Positions 26,708-32,897 of a stretch of DNA of 51,283 nt are shown here, one piece after another (positions within the stretch are counted from its first letter, which is position 1; each line of letters starts with the position of its first letter). The translations under genes and the position numbers were made by a program. The stretch is taken from positions 1 through 51,283 of the forward strand of contig JASMCQ010000060.1 of NCBI GenBank assembly GCA_030753265.1. The letters are read 5' to 3'. Source of the DNA: Dehalococcoidia bacterium (GTDB taxonomy: Bacteria; Chloroflexota; Dehalococcoidia; UBA3495). Below the pieces are notes generated by a model. The model was not told where the DNA came from and made no database searches. It saw only the letters and a list, made by a program, of their open reading frames with translations.

Positions 26708-27745
26708 ATGTCCAACGGAACTGTCCGAGTGGGTCTCATCGGCGCGGGGCGCAACACCCGTGACCGTCATATACCCGGGTTTCAGAAGATCCAGGAGGTG
26801 GAAATCGTCGCCGTGGCCAATCGCAGCCGCGAGTCGGGGCAGCGGGTGGCGGAACAGTTCGGCATCCCTCAGGTTTATGACAATTGGCAAGCGCTGTTGG
26901 AAGACGATAGCATCGATGCCGTCTGCATCGGCACCTGGCCCTACATGCACCGTGCCATCACCCTGGCCGCGCTGGCGAAGAACAAGCACGTGCTGTGCGA
27001 GGCGCGCATGGCCACCACCGCCCAGGAGGCCCGCGACATGCTGGCCGCCTCCAGGGCCAATCCCCATCTGGTGAGCCAGATTGTCCCTTCCCCATTGAGT
27101 TTCAAAGTGGACGGCCTGCTCAATCAGTTAATTGGCGACGGCTATCTGGGAAACCTGCTGGCGGTTGAGCTGCAGGCACTGGCCCCCGGTTTTGTGGACC
27201 TTGACGGCCCCCTCCATTGGCGCAATGACCGGGACCTGAGTGGCTACAACATCCTCAATATGGGCATCTGGTACGAGGCGATGATCCGGTGGGTGGGCCG
27301 GGCGACCGAGGTAATGGCCATGACCACGGTTACAGTGCCTTTCCGGAATGACGACGATGGAAACCGGGTCGGCATCACCATCCCCGACCACGTCGATGTC
27401 CTGTGCCGGCTGGCCGATGGAGCCCAGGCCCACTTGCGGGTCAGCGCCGTCACCGGGCTGTCGCCGGGCAATGAGGTCTGGCTGTACGGCAGCGAGGGCA
27501 CCCTCCGCTTGGACGGGAAGCTCAACGTTTACGGAGGCAAGCGGGGCGACAGGGAACTCTCGGAGATCGCCAACCCTCCGGAGAAGCAATACTCCTGGCG
27601 GGTGGAAGCGGAGTTTATCGGCGCCATCAGGGGCGAGGAATTGGTTACCCACACCCCCTTCTCCGTCGGCGTCCACTACATGGAGTGGACCGAGGCGGTT
27701 ACTCGCAGCGCCCAGACCGGGCAGGTTGTCTCCCTGCCGCTGTAG
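26708..27745 (+). CDS. Gfo/Idh/MocA family oxidoreductase
   Basis: A 345-residue NAD(P)-binding protein. The Rossmann fold VGLIGAGRNTRDRHIPGF opens it, and HVLCEARMA (97-102) occupies the place of the usual EKP motif, so the conserved catalytic Lys is absent. The C-terminal alpha/beta domain follows, with GYNILNMGIWYEAMIRWVG and WLYGSEGTLRLDG. ATG 26708 has AAGGGGG six bases upstream. Typical members oxidise or reduce sugars, inositols or related polyols. This subgroup without Lys may have another reaction. It converges with the HtrA gene at a hairpin. Confidence 0.85.
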   Translation: MSNGTVRVGLIGAGRNTRDRHIPGFQKIQEVEIVAVANRSRESGQRVAEQFGIPQVYDNWQALLEDDSIDAVCIGTWPYMHRAITLAALAKNKHVLCEARMATTAQEARDMLAASRANPHLVSQIVPSPLSFKVDGLLNQLIGDGYLGNLLAVELQALAPGFVDLDGPLHWRNDRDLSGYNILNMGIWYEAMIRWVGRATEVMAMTTVTVPFRNDDDGNRVGITIPDHVDVLCRLADGAQAHLRVSAVTGLSPGNEVWLYGSEGTLRLDGKLNVYGGKRGDRELSEIANPPEKQYSWRVEAEFIGAIRGEELVTHTPFSVGVHYMEWTEAVTRSAQTGQVVSLPL

Positions 27746-27866
27746 CGGGGCGGGCCCGGGTCCCCGCCAACTCGCCGACCGGTGTGCGTCGAAGCTCTTG
27801 CCGGCTCTACCGGGCAATCAAGTGAGGGAAGTTGCCGTTAGGCCTGAGGCCGAGATCGAAGAAATG

Positions 27867-27899
27867 ACCGAGCCCTCGAGGAGGGGTCGAGGGCTCGGT
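27867..27899 (-). terminator. Perfect 13-bp hairpin between converging genes
   Basis: ACCGAGCCCTCGA (27867-27879) and TCGAGGGCTCGGT (27887-27899) pair fully around a seven-base loop. On the minus strand the stem is followed by CATTTCTTCG, a moderate T tract, so it probably ends the HtrA-type gene (stop at 27944). It may also stop transcription of the converging oxidoreductase gene. Confidence 0.65.
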
Positions 27900-27943
27900 C
27901 GTCGCAGAGAACCTCCGGGGGCGTTAGGGGGTAACGGCCCCAG

Positions 27944-29194
27944 TCAGTTTGGAGGGCTGTAGGGAAACAGGTCCGGGAAAGCGAACCCGGGAACGTTGGG
28001 TATCATCGGGTACCGGGTTGCGTGGGTCCCGGCGGACCCTGGTAAGGGAAAGGTTGGGTACTTGGCGAAGGGGTTCTCTCCCGCCGGCCAATCACCTAGG
28101 GTGACGACGATTTTCCCTTTGCCGGAGCCCCGGTAAACCGTGAGAGGAACATCGGTTCCAGGTAGGTGCCGGTCCAGCTCGGCAAAGAATCCGGATAGCG
28201 AGTCCACCGGAATCCCGTCCACCGCGATGATCGTGTCCCCACCTGCCGCCAGTTGGGCTTGACCCACGGTGCCCGAAGGGATCAGTCCAGCCAAATGCGC
28301 CGGACTATCGAGAACGACTCGGCTCACGTATATTCCAGTCCTCGTCGGCAGGTTCAGCCGCCGCGCCAACAGGTCGCTCACCGGAGTGCCGACTATCCCG
28401 AGATAGGTGGGCTCTGTCGATTGGCTATCTTTCAGCCTGGGCAGAAGGCGGACCAGCGTATTCACGGGCAGGGCGAACCCCATGGGGCGGCTGGCCCGCT
28501 GGTTGCCGGCCCCCAGGTCCTCTATTCGAACGGAGGTGTTGATTCCCACAACCTGGCCGGCCCGGTTGAGCAATGGCCCGCCCGAATCACCCGGATTAGT
28601 CAAGGCGTCGGTCTGTAGATTCCCGTGCATGGGCCGGGCAATATCGCTGCCCAGGACCCGGTCGATCCCGCCGATGATTCCGACGGTTACCGAGCCTCCC
28701 AGGCCAAAGGGACTACCGATGCCGATCGCCATTTGTCCGGGATTCGCCGCGGAGGAATCGCCCAACTCGACCGGTTCGATGTGCGCCACCGAAGCCGCAT
28801 CGACCTTGAGCAGGGCCAGGTCATTGCCGGGGCTGGTTCCCAGAATAGCCGCCTCGGCGGTGGTGCTGTCTTGGAAGTCCAGCATCACCCTGTCGGCTCC
28901 CCGAACAACGTGATAGTTGGTGGCAATGTGCCCTTCCCCATCGATGAGAAACCCACTCCCGATAGCGATGCGGCCGTAGGATTCGCCGAACCGGAGGTCC
29001 GCTTTGACGACCACCACCGCCGGGCTGACCCGGCCGTAGATATCCTGCACCAGCCCTTCGTCGAACAGGGTGGGGAAGGAGGCCGCGGCAACTTCGTCCT
29101 CGGCAGGTCCCAGCCAGGCCTGGGCGAGCACCAAGATTACCACCGCCGAAGCCGCGGTAACTGCCAGCGCGGAGAATTTGGTAATCCCATACAT
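27944..29194 (-). CDS. HtrA/Do-like serine protease with PDZ domain
   Basis: A 416-residue envelope protease of family S1C. One transmembrane helix (residues 8-27) anchors the N-terminus. The catalytic triad is His95 (ATNYHVV), Asp125 (GNDLALLK) and Ser204 (NPGDSGGPLL). A PDZ domain lies at about 255-370 (YLGIVG to IIAVDGIPVDS), and the Pro-rich tail is probably unstructured. A TATAAT on the minus strand (29236-29231) lies after the first possible ATG (29242) in the reading direction, so the internal ATG 29194 is more likely. It probably degrades or refolds damaged envelope proteins. Confidence 0.88.
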   Translation of the reverse strand: MYGITKFSALAVTAASAVVILVLAQAWLGPAEDEVAAASFPTLFDEGLVQDIYGRVSPAVVVVKADLRFGESYGRIAIGSGFLIDGEGHIATNYHVVRGADRVMLDFQDSTTAEAAILGTSPGNDLALLKVDAASVAHIEPVELGDSSAANPGQMAIGIGSPFGLGGSVTVGIIGGIDRVLGSDIARPMHGNLQTDALTNPGDSGGPLLNRAGQVVGINTSVRIEDLGAGNQRASRPMGFALPVNTLVRLLPRLKDSQSTEPTYLGIVGTPVSDLLARRLNLPTRTGIYVSRVVLDSPAHLAGLIPSGTVGQAQLAAGGDTIIAVDGIPVDSLSGFFAELDRHLPGTDVPLTVYRGSGKGKIVVTLGDWPAGENPFAKYPTFPLPGSAGTHATRYPMIPNVPGFAFPDLFPYSPPN

Positions 29195-29230
29195 CGTTCT
29201 AGTGGTTCCCGTGACTTGAACCACAAGGGC

Positions 29231-29236
29231 ATTATA
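29231..29236 (-). promoter_or_regulatory. Candidate -10 box (TATAAT) of the HtrA-type gene
   Basis: An exact TATAAT on the minus strand, with no convincing TTGACA-like box at 16-18 bases. TTAACC lies 20 bases upstream. Transcription would start near 29224, 30 bases before ATG 29194. Confidence 0.45.
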
Positions 29237-29471
29237 AGACATAATGTTTAAGTTCTGGTTAAGAATCCAGAGGACTTCGAGGGATACTTAGCCTTGGGGC
29301 TTGATTTGACCAGCCGCGGGCAGGGCCCGATCTGGCGAGTTTTTTTCCCGAGGGCTGCCCTTGGGCGTGAAACCGGCGCGCTACCGCCGTATCAGGCGGT
29401 TGCCGAGCATTCTGCAAAACTTGCTCCAGCATCCGGCCCGCCGCGGAGGGCCGCCGCGAGAACGAAAAGGG

Positions 29472-29512
29472 AAAGCCGTGTTGCCCCACCATATCTGGGG
29501 CAACACGGCTTT
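29472..29512 (-). terminator. Perfect 17-bp hairpin
   Basis: Bases 29472-29488 and 29496-29512 are exact reverse complements with a seven-base loop CCATATC. In minus-strand reading the stem ends in CTTTCCCTTTTCG, a T-rich tail. It lies about 160 bases after the stop of the DUF5666-like gene and probably ends that transcript. Confidence 0.7.
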
Positions 29513-29546
29513 GTGTCTTTCCTCTCCCCAACAACCTGTCGATGTG

Positions 29547-29637
29547 GTTCGACAGGCCCGACTTCGTCGAGACTCTCGATGGAATTGGAGATCACCGGGA
29601 ACGGGCAAAGTCCGTTCGCCAATAGATCGTCGAAGGG
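29547..29637. repeat. Dispersed repeat, copy A
   Basis: It shares GACTTCGTCGAGACTCTCGA, GGAAT-GGAG-TCACC and GTCCGTTCG with copy B at 30460-30569. The ends contain GGTTCGACAGG and CGTCGAAGG, which are partly inverted, so it could be a small non-autonomous mobile repeat. Copies A and B flank the DUF5666-like gene in the same orientation. Confidence 0.6.
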
Positions 29638-29674
29638 CTTGGGCTCAAACCCGCCGGAGCCGCTGAATTGTTAT

Positions 29675-30400
29675 TCAGTCTAGCTGGGAGCTGTCCCCGC
29701 CACCGGCGCTCCGGTCGCGCCGCGGGCGTTCTCCCGAGAAGAAGCTCCCGTCAAAGAAGCTCGCGGCGCCCTCCGGAGTGATGTAGATCAGCCTGGCAAC
29801 CACCAGGCCGTCCTCTCCCAGTTGTCCGATCACGGCTACCTGTGCGCCTGCCTGAAGGTCCTCCAGCTCCGCTACCGCGAATCTCTGGATCACGGTCTCG
29901 TCATTGATGGTTGCCTGCTGCGCTCCCTGGGCCGTTTCTACCGTCACCGTGTTCCCCTCGACCTGGTTTACAGACCCGGTCAACGCCCCCCGGCCTCCGA
30001 AACCCTGGCCGAACCGCTGCCTGATCTGGGACAGGTCATCCGGCGAGACCTCGCCCGATTGGAACTGCTGCCTGATCTGGGACAGGTCATCCGGCGAGAC
30101 CTCGCCCGATTGGAACCGCTGCCTGATCTGAGCCAGGTCATCCGGCCCAAGCTCCCCCGATTGGAACTGCTCACGGAGACGGGCAAGCTCTTCCGGGCTG
30201 GCGTTTGCCCGCTGAAAGCCCTGACCGGACTGGTCGGAGCCCTGCTGCTGGAGACCGGCCGCCGGCCGCAGCGGGGAGCTGTCCGCGGATGAGTCGTTAC
30301 CCTGGCTCTTGCCCAGCGCCACGCCGCCGATGAAGGTCCCTCCGAAACTGACTCCGAGAACCACAAATACCGTCAGCATCATCATGAATGACTTGGTCAC
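29675..30400 (-). CDS. Secreted DUF5666-like protein with 17-residue tandem repeats
   Basis: A 241-residue protein with an N-terminal membrane or signal segment (MMMLTVFVVLGVSFGGTFIGG). A central tandem array of a 17-residue unit, consensus SGEVSPDDLSQIRQQFQ, occurs about four times at residues 68-131. A C-terminal beta domain of about 80 residues (GSVNQVEGNTVTVETAQG, LQAGAQVAVIGQLGEDG) resembles DUF5666/OB-like domains. GTG 30400 has GAAGGAG eight bases upstream. It lies downstream of the ABC pump genes on the same strand, 206 bases after the permease stop, so an envelope role is plausible. The DNA repeats could expand or contract. Confidence 0.7.
   Translation of the reverse strand: MTKSFMMMLTVFVVLGVSFGGTFIGGVALGKSQGNDSSADSSPLRPAAGLQQQGSDQSGQGFQRANASPEELARLREQFQSGELGPDDLAQIRQRFQSGEVSPDDLSQIRQQFQSGEVSPDDLSQIRQRFGQGFGGRGALTGSVNQVEGNTVTVETAQGAQQATINDETVIQRFAVAELEDLQAGAQVAVIGQLGEDGLVVARLIYITPEGAASFFDGSFFSGERPRRDRSAGGGDSSQLD
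30037..30165. repeat. Tandem 51-base coding repeats
   Basis: The phrase CTGATCTGGGACAGGTCATC recurs at 51-base spacing, with two nearly identical units and a third and fourth that are diverged (GAGCCAGGTCATCCGG). They encode the 17-residue repeat in the DUF5666-like protein. The unit length is a multiple of three, so copy-number change keeps the frame. Confidence 0.8.
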
Positions 30401-30459
30401 GAGTGTATCTCCTTCTATCTGCGAGTCACCTTGAGCTTATCCAATAATCAGCTACTATG

Positions 30460-30569
30460 GATCGACAGGTCCGACTTCATCGAGACTCTCGATGGAATCG
30501 GAGTTCACCACGAACGGGGGAGAGCTGCCCAAGCGGGGGAAATCCGTTCGTCCTGGGCTTGTCGAAGGA
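30460..30569. repeat. Dispersed repeat, copy B
   Basis: It matches copy A (29547-29637) over GACTTC-TCGAGACTCTCGA, GGAGTTCACC and TCCGTTCG, with an extra insertion around GAGCTGCCCAAGC. The right end GCTTGTCGAAGG mirrors the left end ATCGACAGG. It lies between the permease stop and the DUF5666-like start. Confidence 0.6.
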
Positions 30570-30606
30570 ACATGAGCGACCTCCTTTGGAGTTGTTGGAT
30601 AGGTGC

Positions 30607-31854
30607 TCAATCGTACCTCAAGGCTTCGATGGGGTGCAGCCTCGCCGCCCTCATGGCCGGATAGATGCCAAAGAACAGGCCGATGGCCGCTGAAACAACC
30701 AGCGCCAGGATGGCGATGTCAGCGCTGAACGCGGTCTGGGTGGGCGAGTTGCCAAACAATGTCCTGCCATCCAGCACCTTGGTGAGCACCACCCCCAAGG
30801 CGACCCCCACCCCCCCGCCGCCCAGGCTGAGGAAGGTGGCCTCCGAAACAAACTGGAACAGGATATCCCTTCGTTTGGCGCCCATGGCTTTGCGGATCCC
30901 TATTTCCCGGGTCCGCTCCGTTACCGACACCAGCATTATGTTCATGACACCGATGCCGCCCACCAGCAGGGAAATGCCGGCTATGGCGCCCAGGAAGACC
31001 ACGAAGGTCTCGGTGGTCTCCTCCAGGGTCTCGATGGTATCTTGCTGGCTGCTGACGATAAAATCGTCGTCGCTGGTGATGCGGTGGCGCAGCCGGAGCA
31101 CCGTGGCGACCTCGTCCATTGCCGCGTCCATCTGCCCCAGTTCATCCACCTGTATGTTGACCGTCTGGACGCTTACGCCGCCTCGGGCCGTCCGCTGGCG
31201 GGCCAGGCGATAGTAGGCCGTGGTGATCGGCACCATCACCCGGTTGTCGAAGGAGCCAAATGAGCTTCCTCCTTTGCTTTCCAGCACGCCGATAACCTGG
31301 AACTGGCGGCCGTTGACCCGGATTGGCTGGCCCACCGGGTCCCGGAAACCAAAGAGAGTCTCGGCCACGGTGGACCCCAGCACCACCACCTGGGAGTTGT
31401 TCCGAACGTGTCCCGCCGCGATGAACTGGCCGGAAGCCACGGGAAAGTTGCGCACGAACTCGTATTCCGGGGTCACGCCGACCACCTGAGTGGAGGTGTT
31501 CTCCCGGCCCGCCACCAACTGGGCGGAGGTGGTCAGCTCCGGCGCCACCATGGCCACCAATGGCGAGAAGACCGGATCCAAAAGGGCGTAGGCGTCGTCA
31601 AGGGTCAGGGTTGACGCGCTTCCCTGGCCGCCGAAAACCCCTCCCTGGCTGCTCTCACCGGGCCTCACGAAGAGCAGGTTGGTTCCCAACTCCTGTATCC
31701 TCTCGGTTATCGTCTGCTGGACGCCCCGGCCGATGGCCATGAGGGAGATGACGGCCGCCACTCCGATGACGATGCCGAGCAGCGTCAAACCCGCCCGCAG
31801 CTTGTTGGACCCCAGGGATGACAGCGAGATGCGCAGGGTCGTGAGCAGGTTCAT
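30607..31854 (-). CDS. MacB-like ABC transporter permease
   Basis: A 415-residue permease of the MacB/FtsX group. One N-terminal helix (AGLTLLGIVIGVAAVISLMA) is followed by a large periplasmic MacB-PCD domain of about 210 residues. Three C-terminal helices follow (VVFLGAIAGISLLVGGIGVM, FLSLGGGGVGVALGVVL, ALVVSAAIGLFFGIYP). The coupling motif GIRKAMGAKRRDI lies between helices 2 and 3, and PAMRAARLHPIEALRYD ends it. The start codon overlaps the ATPase stop (ATGA, 31851-31854), so the two are translationally coupled. With the adaptor it forms a tripartite-like efflux or lipoprotein-handling pump. Confidence 0.92.
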   Translation of the reverse strand: MNLLTTLRISLSSLGSNKLRAGLTLLGIVIGVAAVISLMAIGRGVQQTITERIQELGTNLLFVRPGESSQGGVFGGQGSASTLTLDDAYALLDPVFSPLVAMVAPELTTSAQLVAGRENTSTQVVGVTPEYEFVRNFPVASGQFIAAGHVRNNSQVVVLGSTVAETLFGFRDPVGQPIRVNGRQFQVIGVLESKGGSSFGSFDNRVMVPITTAYYRLARQRTARGGVSVQTVNIQVDELGQMDAAMDEVATVLRLRHRITSDDDFIVSSQQDTIETLEETTETFVVFLGAIAGISLLVGGIGVMNIMLVSVTERTREIGIRKAMGAKRRDILFQFVSEATFLSLGGGGVGVALGVVLTKVLDGRTLFGNSPTQTAFSADIAILALVVSAAIGLFFGIYPAMRAARLHPIEALRYD

Positions 31855-32591
31855 GGACGCTGCTCCGGGTCTCCCGGGGCCCGGGCGCCCTCCCCGGACG
31901 CTTGGGCCTGGCGGGGCTGGGCCACGGCTTCATCGCTGACCACCTCTCCATCACGCACCGAGATGACGCGGCGGGTGGCGGCGGCAATGTCCGGCTCGTG
32001 GGTGACCAGCACCACGGCGATCCCCGCTTCCCGGTTCAACTTCTGGAGGATGGCGACGATCTCCTGGCTGGAGCGGCTGTCCAGGTTCCCCGTGGGCTCG
32101 TCCGCCAGGAGGAGGGAAGGGTCCTTGACCAGCGCCCGGGCGATGCCGACCCGCTGCTGCTCGCCCCCGGAAAGCTCGGCCGGCCGGTGCTTGGCCCGGT
32201 GTCCCAGCCCCACCTTCTCCAGGGCTTCCAGGGAGCGCCGGCGCCGGTCCCTGCCGTTGCCATAGAGCAGGGGCAGCTCCACATTGGCCAGAGCGGAAAT
32301 TCGGGGCAGCAGGTTGTACGTCTGGAATACGAACCCTATCTTCCGGTTGCGAATCTCCGCCAGCCGGTCGTCCCCCAGGCGGCCCACGTCCTCCTCCTCC
32401 AGAAAGTACCTTCCCGAAGTGGGCACGTCCAGGCATCCGATAATGTTCATCAGGGTGGACTTACCAGAGCCGGAAGGCCCCATGATAGCCACCATCTCGC
32501 CCTGCCGGATGGACAGGCTGGCGCCACGCAGTGCGGCGACCTCCACCGAGCCCATACGGTATATTTTGGTCACGTTTTCTAACTCGATCAT
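31851..32591 (-). CDS. MacB-like ABC transporter ATP-binding protein
   Basis: A 246-residue ATPase of the LolD/MacB type. Walker A GPSGSGKST is at 38-46, the Q-loop at FVFQTYNLLP, the signature LSGGEQQRV at 140-148, Walker B LLLADEPTG at 160-168 and the H-loop at VTHEP. An extra C-terminal Pro/Gln-rich tail of about 30 residues follows. ATG 32591 begins the canonical MIELENVTKIYRMG. The longer in-frame ORF upstream crosses a repeat and is rejected. The GGAGGGGGAG site is about 17 bases upstream, unusually far. Confidence 0.93.
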   Translation of the reverse strand: MIELENVTKIYRMGSVEVAALRGASLSIRQGEMVAIMGPSGSGKSTLMNIIGCLDVPTSGRYFLEEEDVGRLGDDRLAEIRNRKIGFVFQTYNLLPRISALANVELPLLYGNGRDRRRRSLEALEKVGLGHRAKHRPAELSGGEQQRVGIARALVKDPSLLLADEPTGNLDSRSSQEIVAILQKLNREAGIAVVLVTHEPDIAAATRRVISVRDGEVVSDEAVAQPRQAQASGEGARAPGDPEQRP

Positions 32592-32897
32592 TGAATTCCA
32601 ACTAATTGCTCCCCCTCCCTTGATGGGGGTCTGAGGTGCGCTGAGCCTAGCCCAGCGCACCTCAGACCCTTTTCGGGGCGGGTGGGAACTCGATTGCTGG
32701 TTCACCCGTTGTGTAGGTCTTCCCGGCGCCATCAGCCCTCGTGATGGCTTCTCCAATGTCATCCCGAACACTCCGAAGGAGAGTGGGGAACCGTGGGTGG
32801 GCGGCTTGGATGACCCTGAGACCCGTCGCTCCGCTCGGGGTGACATTCAAGAAACTTGCGCATCGGAATAGCAAGCAAACGAAGCACCTGGTAACGG
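32592..32897. other. Gap between adaptor and ATPase genes
   Basis: 306 bases between two genes that otherwise look like one operon. It contains the MITE-like element at 32755-32847. Near the ATPase start, GGTCTGAGGTGCGCTGAG (32630) and CTCAGCGCACCTCAGACC-like sequence (32642-32669) form a long imperfect hairpin that could attenuate transcription into the ATPase gene. Confidence 0.5.
32755..32847. repeat. Short MITE-like element with inverted ends
   Basis: The left end AATGTCATCCCGA and right end TCGGGGTGACATT are near-perfect inverted repeats 93 bases apart. GTCATCCC and GGGTGAC ends with a CGCTCCGCTCGGGGTGAC interior are known from small dispersed elements in many bacteria. It sits between the adaptor and the ATPase genes. 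Confidence 0.6.

Larger units (their letters stand above)
29195..29674. other. Intergenic region with terminator and repeat
   Basis: About 480 bases upstream of the HtrA gene and downstream of the DUF5666-like gene. It holds the HtrA -10 box, a perfect 17-bp hairpin (29472-29512) and one copy of a dispersed repeat (29547-29637). ORFs of up to 129 residues on either strand have no domain. Confidence 0.5.

Noticed and set aside
30037..30165. Possible CRISPR-like regular repeats
   Set aside because: Units are directly adjacent without spacers and encode a 17-residue protein repeat in frame.
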